NCBI GenBank assembly: GCA_019233755.1
Contig: JAFAMD010000043.1
Location: 1-64,000 of the forward strand
Origin: Acidobacteriaceae bacterium
Lineage (GTDB): Bacteria; Acidobacteriota; Terriglobia; Bryobacterales; Bryobacteraceae
Length of the DNA stretch: 64,000 bases
Direction of reading: 5' to 3'
In this document: positions 48,894 to 56,809 of the stretch, piece after piece
How positions within the stretch are numbered: position 1 is the first letter of the stretch
Layout of the letters: each line of letters begins with the position of its first letter
The notes under the pieces: generated by a model
Told to the model about the DNA's origin: nothing
The model's database searches: none
What the model saw: the letters and a program-made list of their open reading frames with translations, nothing else
Program-made: the position numbers and the translations under genes

Positions 48894-50237
48894 CTACTTC
48901 CGTGTTTCAGGCGGCCCGGTACGGAACCCGGTTATCGCGACCAATTGCTTTTCAAGGTCCGCCGCAGCTTCCGGCGCCCGTTTCTGCCCAGTCAGCACCG
49001 CATGCACAGCCGCCGCGTAGTCTGCACTAACTTGCTTATACCGGGCTCCGGCCTCAACGGAGGGCCTACTGACCAAATCCATCCCGTGTTGAATCGGTTT
49101 CTGAAACTCACTGTGCAGGTCAGAGACTGAGGGCAGGTTAGCGATTTCGAACCGCCCGGGAGAGGCACTTTTCCTGTTCTCGTTCGATTGGATTTGCGCT
49201 CGCACCAGGAATCGAACGAACTCGATCGCTTCGCTACGATGGGCCGAATACAGGGAAACTGACAAGCCGGAACCGCCTAATGTACCAGCCGATCCTCCAG
49301 GGCCGCCAGGAATGCTCGTAAAGCCCGTCTCCACGATTGGGTTGAGGTTTCGCCAATAAACCCGCGGAGATCGCCCGGCACGAGTGATCGTCGTCCCGAG
49401 CCAGACTCGGTTAAATGCCGCTTTTCCCGACCCAAAAACATTCATCGAATCAATTTCCCGATAGGCAACCACACTTGGCGGCGATATCGAACCGATCCAG
49501 CGTTTGGCCCGTTCCCATGCCCGAATCGCCGCCGGATTATTCACGCTGATCGTACGGTCGCTTTCGATGATTCTGCCTCCTCCTTCCGCGATCTGCCATT
49601 CCAGGGCATTGCATGTCAATGCCTCAGCCGATACCCCTTGCCACACGTAGCCCCAAAAATCTTTACTGCCCTTCGCGCGCTCACCCGACTGAATCCGCTT
49701 GGCCATGCTCTCCAACTCCTCCCAGGTCCTGGGAGGATGGTCATAGCCGTATTTGAGCAAAAGATCGCTTCGATATTCCAAAGCGCCGACATTAACTTGA
49801 TAAGGGATGGCCACCAGCTTTCCGTTAACTGTGTAGAAAGGCAGCAATTGCGGCTCGAGCGAGGAGATTTCCGTGGCCGAGTACGGTGCTAAGTCGATCA
49901 GATCGGATTCGAGTGTCCCGGACCAGATCAAATCGATACCCAGGAGATCGATACCGGAGGGACCTGCTTTTAAGAGCTTGCGCCAGAGGTCTAATTGATC
50001 GAAAGTGCCCTCAGGGATCGGCATTTCCCGAATGAGAATTCCGGTTCGCTGTGTGAATTGTTGCGATAGTGCAGACCTCTTCGATATCTCCTCAGGCTCG
50101 AACCGCCAACCGTGAGGGTAGCGCAAGGTCACTGGCTCTCGTGCTGAGTGTTGGCAAGAAACCAGCAGCATGGATAACAAAAATGTCCATGCAGTCCGCC
50201 ATGCGGCGCGCGGTACGCCGGGCAAGGTCCTATTCAT
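48894..50237 (-). CDS. Extracellular solute-binding lipoprotein (family 1, sugar-type)
   Basis: The 447-residue protein has a lipoprotein signal (TFLLSMLLVSC) and a solute-binding fold of the maltose-type family: LIWSGTLESDLIDLAPYS, LVAIPYQVNVGALEYRSDLL, and the Trp-rich hinge RTWEELESMAKRIQSGE. Such proteins usually feed an ABC importer, but no permease or ATPase gene is near. The kinase gene is 80 nt downstream, so it may act as a ligand-sensing partner. Confidence 0.88.
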   Translation of the reverse strand: MNRTLPGVPRAAWRTAWTFLLSMLLVSCQHSAREPVTLRYPHGWRFEPEEISKRSALSQQFTQRTGILIREMPIPEGTFDQLDLWRKLLKAGPSGIDLLGIDLIWSGTLESDLIDLAPYSATEISSLEPQLLPFYTVNGKLVAIPYQVNVGALEYRSDLLLKYGYDHPPRTWEELESMAKRIQSGERAKGSKDFWGYVWQGVSAEALTCNALEWQIAEGGGRIIESDRTISVNNPAAIRAWERAKRWIGSISPPSVVAYREIDSMNVFGSGKAAFNRVWLGTTITRAGRSPRVYWRNLNPIVETGFTSIPGGPGGSAGTLGGSGLSVSLYSAHRSEAIEFVRFLVRAQIQSNENRKSASPGRFEIANLPSVSDLHSEFQKPIQHGMDLVSRPSVEAGARYKQVSADYAAAVHAVLTGQKRAPEAAADLEKQLVAITGFRTGPPETRK

Positions 50238-50263
50238 CGCTGGATTCTCGAGGGAAGATCGGG

Positions 50264-50391
50264 CGGCTCAAACAGAGGCTTAACATTCGTACTTTTGTTT
50301 CCCCCGTTAAAGCCTTCTCCATTGACGAGAATTGCTGCCGGGAGCGGGCCCGAAAAACGGACTTCCGCATCGCCCGGGATTGTATCAGCGC
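50264..50391 (-). pseudogene. Deleted partial copy of the esterase gene (47185-47430)
   Basis: Reads 50264-50350 align with 47185-47271 (about eight mismatches in 87 nt, by eye), and 50351-50390 align with the region of the esterase start, 47386-47430; about 115 nt of the original are missing. Translated, GPLPAAILVNGEGFNGGNKSTNVKPLFEP is directly comparable with GPFPAAILVHGGGFDGGSKSTNVKPLFEP in the esterase. The HGGG oxyanion motif is lost (NGEG). It is a dead remnant. Confidence 0.9.
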
Positions 50392-50429
50392 CAGGATCAG
50401 GATTGCCGCGTGCATGGTATCCCGGTTCC

Positions 50430-51113
50430 ATGCAGAAAGAAGCCGTTCGTCAATGGTACGACCAGATGTGGAACCTGTGGGACGAATCAGTCTTCGAGCA
50501 GATTCTCGACCGGGAGATCGAATTGCGTGGCTCTTTGGGTCAAGTTCACCACGGTTATACCGGAGTTGCCGAATACATGCGCTTCGTGCGAACCGCATTT
50601 CGTGATTTCAGAAACCAGATTGAAGATCTGGTGGAAGAACAGAACCGCGTTTTCGCGCGACTCACTTACACCGGAACCCATAATGGCGAGCTGTTCGGGA
50701 TTCCGCCCACGGGACGGAGGGTGGAGTACGCAGGTGCTGCCTTGTTTACATTCCGAGATGAGCGAATCGTGAAAGTGTGGGTGCTGGGAGACGTTGATCA
50801 TCTGAAGCGGCAGCTATCTGACTCTCCATCCAGACCGAAGACCGTATATATGGTCGTGGAGCACTTCAAGAAAAAAGATGCCGCGGCGGTGTATCGCCGA
50901 TTTCGGGATTGCGGCCGCATGACGCCTGAGGGACTGATATACGTATCGAGTTGGGTCGATGAAAAACTCGAGCGATGCTATCAACTTATGGAAACCCATG
51001 ACCGGAAGCTGCTCGATGAGTGGATGGCCAGGTGGAACGATCTTGTCGATTTCGAAGTGCACCCAGTTATCACCTCGAAAGAGGCCGCGGGAAAAATCGC
51101 ACCGCAGCCGTAG
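50430..51113 (+). CDS. SnoaL-like protein fused to DUF3303
   Basis: The 227-residue protein has an N-terminal SnoaL/NTF2-like cone (about 1-125) with the opening QKEAVRQWYDQMWNLWDESVFEQIL and a TYTGTHNGELFGIPPTGRRVEY loop typical of ester cyclases, and a C-terminal DUF3303 domain (about 135-215) with YMVVEHFKKKDAAAVYRRFRD and ISSWVDE-like IYVSSWVDEKLERCYQLMET. The fusion is unusual. Function is unknown: SnoaL folds bind small hydrophobic molecules and DUF3303 resembles antibiotic-monooxygenase-like barrels. Start ATG 50430; the ORF-track frame begins inside the pseudogene. Confidence 0.78.
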   Translation: MQKEAVRQWYDQMWNLWDESVFEQILDREIELRGSLGQVHHGYTGVAEYMRFVRTAFRDFRNQIEDLVEEQNRVFARLTYTGTHNGELFGIPPTGRRVEYAGAALFTFRDERIVKVWVLGDVDHLKRQLSDSPSRPKTVYMVVEHFKKKDAAAVYRRFRDCGRMTPEGLIYVSSWVDEKLERCYQLMETHDRKLLDEWMARWNDLVDFEVHPVITSKEAAGKIAPQP

Positions 51114-51126
51114 CGGATCTGATCCT

Positions 51127-52167
51127 TCAGCTCTTTTCCGTCTGCAGTTGTTTCTCCAGCTCGGCGACGCGGCGTTCCAACGCACGGATGGTGCGGAGCA
51201 TCTCCGGAAGACGTGTATAAGCGGCGGATGCGCGGAGCCAATCCCTGGAATCGAATGCGGGAGAACCGCTGACCACCGTGCCGGCGGGCACATCGTGGCC
51301 GACGCCGGATTGCGCCCATACAATGGCGTTTTTGTGAATGGTCAGGTGGCCGGAGGAACCCGTCTGGCCCGCCATGATCACATTTTCTTCGAGCACCGTG
51401 CTGCCGGCCAGGCCGGTTTGACCGCAGATGATATTGTCCTCGCCGACGACGCAGGCGTGGCCAATCTGGCAGAGACTGTCGATCTTTGCACCACGCCGGA
51501 TGCGCGTTTCGCCGAGCGTCGCACGGTCGATGGACGTTAGTGTCTGCACTTCGACGTCATCTTCGAGAACCGTGATGCCGGACTGCACAATCTTGTGCTG
51601 GCGGCCATCGTCCCCCTTCGCAAAGCCAAAACCGTCGCCGCCTATGACCACTCCGTTGTGCAGGGTAACGCGGTTGCCGATGCGGCAATATTCGCGCACG
51701 GAGACATGGGAATGCGCCGTGAAATCATCGCCAACGGTGCAGCCTTGGTAAATCACGGCGTGGGGATGAAGCACGGCATTGGCGCCAATGACCGCGTCTT
51801 CACCGACGACGGCATAAGCGCCTATGGAAGGGTTGGGGCCGATGGTAGCGGTGGCCGCGATCGATGCCGTAGGATGAATTCCCGGCGCAGGCTTGGGCGG
51901 TTGATAGAAGAGGGCGAGAGCGCGGGCGAAATCGTGATACGGATTGCCGGAGACAAGGGTAGCGATATTTTCGATGGGCTCGGCCGCAATGATCGCGGCG
52001 GCGCGAGTCGCTTTCGCTTTCGGCGCGTACTTCATGTTGGCGAGAAACGTGATCTCGCCGGGGCCGGCTTTCTCGATGGTCGAGACGCCGGTGATCGGCG
52101 CCTCAGAATCACCGGTCAGCCCGCACCCCAGAAGGTTCGCAAGCTGCCCGAGCGTAAAGGTGGGCAT
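51127..52167 (-). CDS. lpxD: UDP-3-O-acylglucosamine N-acyltransferase
   Basis: LpxD adds the second acyl chain in lipid A synthesis. The 346-residue protein has the N-terminal LpxD uridine-binding domain (ending PAPGIHPTASIAATATIGPN) and a left-handed beta-helix of hexapeptide repeats (about 100-290). The catalytic His region is seen as VVIGGDGFGFAKGDDGRQHKI. The C-terminal helix is a coiled coil (LPEMLRTIRALERRVAELEKQL). It proves a Gram-negative-type outer membrane. It is isolated from other lpx genes here. Confidence 0.95.
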   Translation of the reverse strand: MPTFTLGQLANLLGCGLTGDSEAPITGVSTIEKAGPGEITFLANMKYAPKAKATRAAAIIAAEPIENIATLVSGNPYHDFARALALFYQPPKPAPGIHPTASIAATATIGPNPSIGAYAVVGEDAVIGANAVLHPHAVIYQGCTVGDDFTAHSHVSVREYCRIGNRVTLHNGVVIGGDGFGFAKGDDGRQHKIVQSGITVLEDDVEVQTLTSIDRATLGETRIRRGAKIDSLCQIGHACVVGEDNIICGQTGLAGSTVLEENVIMAGQTGSSGHLTIHKNAIVWAQSGVGHDVPAGTVVSGSPAFDSRDWLRASAAYTRLPEMLRTIRALERRVAELEKQLQTEKS

Positions 52168-52182
52168 GGTAACTGCTCCGAT

Positions 52183-53064
52183 TCAGCTCTCCGCAACGAT
52201 CGGGTTGCGCAATTCGCCGATACCGGCGATTTTAACCGTCACTTCTTCACCCGGATGGAGATAGCGCGGCGGCTTACGCGCGAACCCGACACCGGCGGGT
52301 GTGCCCGTGGAGACGATGTCGCCCGGTTCCAGCGTGAAGACACTCGACAGGAACGCAATCAGGTCAGGGATCTTGAAGATCAGCTCGCGAGTGTTGGAAT
52401 CCTGCATGATTTCGGGCTCGGCGCCGGGGCTTTTTAGCTCGAGCTGAATGTCGAGCTCGTGAGGATCCGCAATTTCATCGGCCGAGACGATCCACGGGCC
52501 CATCGGAGCGAAGGTATCGAAGGTTTTGCCCATGAGCCATTGGGTCGTCGCCCTCTGATAATCGCGAGCGCTTACGTCGTTGACGATGGTGTAGCCGAAG
52601 ACATGTTGGGCCCAGTCCTGGGCGGCAATGTGACGGCCGCCGCGGCCAATGACGAATGCGAACTCGCCCTCATAATCGGGCGCCTTAGAGACCTTAGGCA
52701 GCACGATATTGTCGCCAGGCGCAATCACGGCGGTTGCAAACTTGTTGAAGATGGTCGGAACCTTGGGAATTTCGGCGCCGGTTTCCTTGGCGTGGTCGAG
52801 ATAGTTGAGGCCTACGCAGATCAGTTTGCGCGGGCGTGGAATGGGGGCCAGCAGTTTCACGCTACTTAACGCGTGCGTGGAACCCTCGGGGGGAGCGGCG
52901 AGCAGCTTTTCGGCTTTAGCGCGGCCCTCTGGACCGAATTCGATAAACTCTACAAGCGACTGGCAGCCCGCAGACGACAGATCGACGACGGCATCAGTGC
53001 CGGAAAGGACGCCGGGCCGACGGGCACCCGCGAACTCGAACGTGACGAAGCGCATGCTTGTCAT
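52183..53064 (-). CDS. Fumarylacetoacetate hydrolase-family protein
   Basis: The 293-residue FAH-fold enzyme has NYLDHAKETG, the metal site in DYEGEFAFVIGRGG, NDVSARDYQ, and GDIVSTGTPAGVGFARKPPRYLHPGEEVTVKI. Members cleave or decarboxylate 2,4-diketo and fumarylpyruvate-type acids in aromatic breakdown. The N-terminal domain of true fumarylacetoacetase is absent, so it is the generic subfamily. A start at 53055 (MRFVTFEFAG) is equally likely and gives the family N-terminus. It lies 15 nt from the lpxD start; no pathway partners are near. Confidence 0.9.
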   Translation of the reverse strand: MTSMRFVTFEFAGARRPGVLSGTDAVVDLSSAGCQSLVEFIEFGPEGRAKAEKLLAAPPEGSTHALSSVKLLAPIPRPRKLICVGLNYLDHAKETGAEIPKVPTIFNKFATAVIAPGDNIVLPKVSKAPDYEGEFAFVIGRGGRHIAAQDWAQHVFGYTIVNDVSARDYQRATTQWLMGKTFDTFAPMGPWIVSADEIADPHELDIQLELKSPGAEPEIMQDSNTRELIFKIPDLIAFLSSVFTLEPGDIVSTGTPAGVGFARKPPRYLHPGEEVTVKIAGIGELRNPIVAES

Positions 53065-53160
53065 CTTAGATCGGTCGGTTTTGGAGTCTGAAACCGGCGC
53101 GGGCTGCTGACATGTTGGTGGTACGATAATTTTGCAACTTGCCGGAAGGAGGCAATAGAA

Positions 53161-53541
53161 GTGCCCTTTCGTACTATGCTTTGTTTCTTCGCTGCGGTGG
53201 GCATACTTACTGCAGGGGACAAGAAAGATTTTCTCAACCCGAACCCGGGTGGAGTTCAGAAAGCTCCGGGTAACAAAACGGCGCCGTTTGACGGGCGCGT
53301 GGACGTAACTCGGCTACTGAGCAACCTACCTTCTAATCAATCCGCAAAGCTGCCGTCGGCCAAGAAGGAGTGCTCCATCCCATTGCGTTGGGGGAAGGTC
53401 GACATTGAGCCGGGTCCGGGTATCAAATCTGTTCCGCATCCGGAGCAGTTCGACGGCATGTATGCGCCGAATCCGGCGCCGTCCTGCCTGAGTGCAGAGA
53501 ACGAAATGCCGGGGCCGTCAAAAGAGAAACTGTCGAAGTAG
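53161..53541 (+). CDS. Short secreted protein of unknown function
   Basis: A 126-residue protein with an N-terminal hydrophobic leader (MPFRTMLCFFAAVGILTAG) and a Pro/Lys-rich mature part with two cysteines (KKECSIPL, APSCLSAE). No family is recognised. GTG start with a strong AAGGAGG site. It stands alone between the FAH gene and the convergent LOG-like gene. Small secreted Cys-containing proteins of this kind are frequent in Acidobacteria, but nothing can be said about function. Confidence 0.65.
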   Translation: MPFRTMLCFFAAVGILTAGDKKDFLNPNPGGVQKAPGNKTAPFDGRVDVTRLLSNLPSNQSAKLPSAKKECSIPLRWGKVDIEPGPGIKSVPHPEQFDGMYAPNPAPSCLSAENEMPGPSKEKLSK

Positions 53542-53558
53542 CAGTCGCGGCAGGCCGC

Positions 53559-54485
53559 TCAGGACGTGCGCGTCCGGGCGATTTCCGGCGCCTCTTCCAC
53601 CGGAAGCTGGAGCGCCTTTTCCGGTTCGAGATAGTAGCGGGTCAGCCCCTCCCTCAAAATGTCCAGCGCCTCCTGCGGAGTGTCGGCAAAGCGGAAGAGA
53701 TTCATGTCAGAGTCCGCGATCATGCCGTACTTGACCAAAGCCTCGAAGTTAATTATTTCGTTCCAGAAACCGGATCCGTAGAGAACGATCAGGATCTTGC
53801 TTTCGAGCTTCTCCGTTTGGGCAAGTGTCAAGATCTCCGATAACTCGTCGAGTGTGCCAAAGCCCCCGGGAAATACGACCAGCGCCTTGGCCAGATACGC
53901 AAACCAGAATTTGCGCATGAAGAAGTAATGGAACTCGAAAGAGAGCTCCGGAGTGATGTATGAATTCGGGCGCTGTTCGAACGGAAGACCGATATTCAGC
54001 CCGATGCTCTTGCCGCCGGCCTCAGTCGCGCCGCGATTGGCCGCCTCCATAATGCCCGGGCCTCCGCCGGAGCAGACCACAAAGCGGCGTGGTGATTCAT
54101 TGCAGGGATTCGAAGCCGTGGAGAGGGAACCAGACCATTCCGTGACGAGCCGGGCCAGTTCGCGAGCCTCGTCGTAGTAACGGCCAAGCGGACCGTTCTC
54201 CTGGATACGCGCCGAGCCGAAGAACACAATGGTGTCCTGAATTTTCTCTTCCTGAAAGTGCGCCAGCGGCCACAGGTACTCCGAAAGGATACGGAGCGGG
54301 CGCGAGTCGGCACTCTGGAGGAAGGCTTCCTCACGGTAAGCGACCGGGCGGCGGATCGATAAGTTCGCGCCGTCGGCCAATGTTTCGCGATCTTCGGGGA
54401 CAGCCAAGTTCCGATTGTCGCACCGCAGGCGGCAACACAGGGTTTGCCTCGAACCCCTGGCGCTTTTCGCGACAGATTTTTTCAA
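53559..54485 (-). CDS. LOG/TIGR00730-family nucleotide phosphoribohydrolase-like protein
   Basis: A 308-residue protein with the Rossmann-fold signature of the LOG family: IVFFGSARIQENGPLGRYYDEARELA, VCSGGGPGIMEAANRGATEAGG, and the PGGxGTxxE motif in VVFPGGFGTLDEL. Long bacterial LOG proteins cleave AMP or cytokinin monophosphates. The first about 60 residues (MKKSVAKSARGSRQTLCCRLRC) are atypical, so the real start may be internal. It is divergent from the DUF1059 gene with only 23 nt between starts. Confidence 0.88.
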   Translation of the reverse strand: MKKSVAKSARGSRQTLCCRLRCDNRNLAVPEDRETLADGANLSIRRPVAYREEAFLQSADSRPLRILSEYLWPLAHFQEEKIQDTIVFFGSARIQENGPLGRYYDEARELARLVTEWSGSLSTASNPCNESPRRFVVCSGGGPGIMEAANRGATEAGGKSIGLNIGLPFEQRPNSYITPELSFEFHYFFMRKFWFAYLAKALVVFPGGFGTLDELSEILTLAQTEKLESKILIVLYGSGFWNEIINFEALVKYGMIADSDMNLFRFADTPQEALDILREGLTRYYLEPEKALQLPVEEAPEIARTRTS

Positions 54486-54508
54486 TATAATTGCCGGGCG
54501 GGGTGCAT

Positions 54509-54763
54509 ATGTCGAAGGTTGTCAAGTGCCGCGAAGTCGGTGTGGATTGTGATTTCGAAGCGCGCGGGGAGACCGAGCAGGAAGTGCTGCAGAAGTGTGC
54601 CGAGCACGCTAAGAATGACCACGGCATGAACGAGATCCCGCCGGAGCTGGCAGCAAAAGTGAAATCCGCGATTCACGATGAATTGCGGCGCCTGGAAGAC
54701 GCCTGCGGATTCGCGGACATCGGCGCCACTGTAAACGCCACCGGCCCAACACCCCATTGCTAA
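54509..54763 (+). CDS. DUF1059 family protein
   Basis: An 84-residue soluble protein matching DUF1059: KVVKCREVGVDCDFEARGETEQEVLQKCAEHAKNDHGM, with three cysteines that may bind a metal or form a redox site. Start ATG 54509 (MSKVVKC), six codons after the ORF-track start. The function of the family is unknown. The acyl-CoA synthetase starts 10 nt downstream, so the two should be co-transcribed. Confidence 0.85.
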   Translation: MSKVVKCREVGVDCDFEARGETEQEVLQKCAEHAKNDHGMNEIPPELAAKVKSAIHDELRRLEDACGFADIGATVNATGPTPHC

Positions 54764-54773
54764 AATTCGGGCA

Positions 54774-56588
54774 ATGCCCGGTCGCACAGTATTCACGGTC
54801 CTGGAACAAACCGCAGCGCAATACGGCGACGCGATGGCGCTATACCAACCCGTTGGAAGCAAAGCCGGAAAGGGATACCGGACGTATTCCTGGAACGACT
54901 GGCTGCGGAATTCCCGCGAGATCGCGCTGGGGTTGCGTTCGCTCGGGCTTGTGAAAGGAGATATCGCCGGCATCCTTTCCGAAACGCGCGCCGAGTTCTA
55001 CCTGACAGACCTGGGGATCATGGGCGCGGGCGGCGTAGCAGCAGCGCTGTATACGGCCTATCCGATGCCGGAGCTCGCGAAAAGCCTCCAGTCGTCGGAG
55101 CCGCGCTTTCTGTTCGTCGAAGACGCGAAAACCCTGGCATCCTTGACTGAGGCGGTGGAAGCGGCCGGGCAGCAAATGCCGGAGCACGTCATCCTGATGA
55201 CAGGCGAAAAGGAAGGGACCCTTTCCCGCGAAACACTGCAAGGTCGCGGGCGCGAACTGCTTGAACGTGATGCGGGCGTAGCGGCGCGCATGGCCGAGGA
55301 ACTTTCCCCGGACGATTCCGCTATTCTTTACCTCACCTCCGGCGCTACCGGCGAACCGAAAATGGGGATAACGAGCCACGCGGCGATCCTGGCGAACCTG
55401 GATGCCGCGCCGGTCGTGCTGCCGATCGGACCTGAGGACTCGACGGTCGTTTTCCTGCCTTCAGCCCACATCGCGCAGAGGATTGTGCTGGAACTGGTTC
55501 CCATGCGTATGGGCATGCCGGTATGGTTTTCCGAAAGCCTGGCACGGCTGCCCGCGGAGCTGAAGTCAATCCGCCCCACGATTTTCCTGGCCCCGCCCCG
55601 CGTTTGGGAGCGGATGTACGCGACCATCCAGAACGAGCTAAAGAAGCGCCCGGCTTTTGCGCGAAAGCTGTTCTATGGCGCGCTGGGGCTGGGCTACGAG
55701 GCCTCGCAATATCGTGCCGAGGGCAAGCCGCTGCCCGCGTGGATGTCGCGCATGCTGAAGATTGCGAATAAGCTGGTGTTCTCAAAGGTTAGGGAGCGGC
55801 TGGGCGGACGCCTTCGGGTGGCGGCATCCGGCGCGGCGCCGCTGGGCAAGGATCTGGCCTCGTTCTTCGCCGCCGTCGGTATGCCCCTGATTGAGGGCTA
55901 TGGTCTGACCGAAGCCGGAGTGATCAGCTTCAATCCTATTGAGCGGCCGAAACCGGGGAGCATCGGCACCCTGCTGCCCGGAGCGGAAGCGCGTCTGGCG
56001 GACGACGGCGAGCTGCAACTTCGCGCGCCCACGCTGTTCAAGGGCTACTACAAAGACCCAGAGGCGACCCGCTCCGTCATGACGGAAGACGGGTGGTTTG
56101 CAACCGGCGATCTGGCAGAAGTGGACAGCGACGGCTATTGGTACATCACGGGACGCAAGAAAGAACTGATCGTCTCTTCGAACGGAAAGAAAATTTATCC
56201 GGCACGCATCGAGACCCTCTTCAAGATGGAGCCGGTAATCAATCAAGTGGTGCTGATTGGCGATAAGAAGCCGTACGTGACGGCGCTGCTGACGCTCAAC
56301 GTGCCCCATCTGCGCCATCTCGAAGGCATGGAGGGTGTGGATTCGAAACCGCTTTCTGAAATTGTCAACGCCGAACCGGTAGCACGGGCGGTCGAAGACG
56401 CGGTTTCCCGGGTGAACAAGCAGCTTGCCGATTTCGAGCGCATCCGCCGCTTCAAAGTACTGGATCGAGAGTTTTCAATTGAGGATGGAGAGCTGACGCC
56501 GACGATGAAGATCCGGCGAGGACGGGTGCTGGAAAATCATCGCGAGTTAGTGAGCGAGCTTTACTTAGGGCGAGAAGAGAGCGCGTGA
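54774..56588 (+). CDS. Long-chain acyl-CoA synthetase (AMP-forming)
   Basis: A 604-residue adenylating enzyme that activates fatty acids to acyl-CoA. Core motifs: LYLTSGATGEPKMGITSHAAIL (P-loop), EGYGLTEAGVISFNP, and DGWFATGDLAEVDSDGYWYITGRKKELIVSSNGKKI (motif with the catalytic Asp and hinge), plus the C-terminal lid TPTMKIRRGRVLE with the adenylation lysine. It resembles FadD15-like long-chain synthetases of Actinobacteria/Acidobacteria. DUF1059 precedes it by 10 nt; the small antisense ORF at 56452 overlaps its 3' end. Confidence 0.93.
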   Translation: MPGRTVFTVLEQTAAQYGDAMALYQPVGSKAGKGYRTYSWNDWLRNSREIALGLRSLGLVKGDIAGILSETRAEFYLTDLGIMGAGGVAAALYTAYPMPELAKSLQSSEPRFLFVEDAKTLASLTEAVEAAGQQMPEHVILMTGEKEGTLSRETLQGRGRELLERDAGVAARMAEELSPDDSAILYLTSGATGEPKMGITSHAAILANLDAAPVVLPIGPEDSTVVFLPSAHIAQRIVLELVPMRMGMPVWFSESLARLPAELKSIRPTIFLAPPRVWERMYATIQNELKKRPAFARKLFYGALGLGYEASQYRAEGKPLPAWMSRMLKIANKLVFSKVRERLGGRLRVAASGAAPLGKDLASFFAAVGMPLIEGYGLTEAGVISFNPIERPKPGSIGTLLPGAEARLADDGELQLRAPTLFKGYYKDPEATRSVMTEDGWFATGDLAEVDSDGYWYITGRKKELIVSSNGKKIYPARIETLFKMEPVINQVVLIGDKKPYVTALLTLNVPHLRHLEGMEGVDSKPLSEIVNAEPVARAVEDAVSRVNKQLADFERIRRFKVLDREFSIEDGELTPTMKIRRGRVLENHRELVSELYLGREESA

Positions 56589-56754
56589 AATTATAGTCTT
56601 GCAGCGGTCCGTAGGCGGATACACCTGCGGATTCGGGCGCCTGCCGCTGGTCCCGTTCCTGGTCGAAACGGTGCACCTCCCGTCGCGCCTCGCACACGCC
56701 CTTGATCAAGAGTGCCACCATCACGGCAAATAAGGAAACTACAGCGAAGATCAT
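56452..56754 (-). CDS. Possible small single-span membrane protein antisense to the synthetase tail
   Basis: A 100-residue ORF whose N-terminal segment MIFAVVSLFAVMVALLIKGVCEA is a membrane helix followed by a charged linker. GGAGG lies 5 nt before the ATG at 56754 (the ORF-track start is 56772). The C-terminal part overlaps the last 137 nt of the acyl-CoA synthetase in antisense, and its second half looks arbitrary. It is divergent from manA. Real, but possibly only the first half is functional. Confidence 0.45.
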   Translation of the reverse strand: MIFAVVSLFAVMVALLIKGVCEARREVHRFDQERDQRQAPESAGVSAYGPLQDYNFTRSLLALSKARSLTRDDFPAPVLAGSSSSASALHPQLKTLDPVL

Positions 56755-56809
56755 ATATGCCTCCGGCAGCATTCTGCGACTTGAACAATACTTTCTGGAG
56801 CGAACCGCT

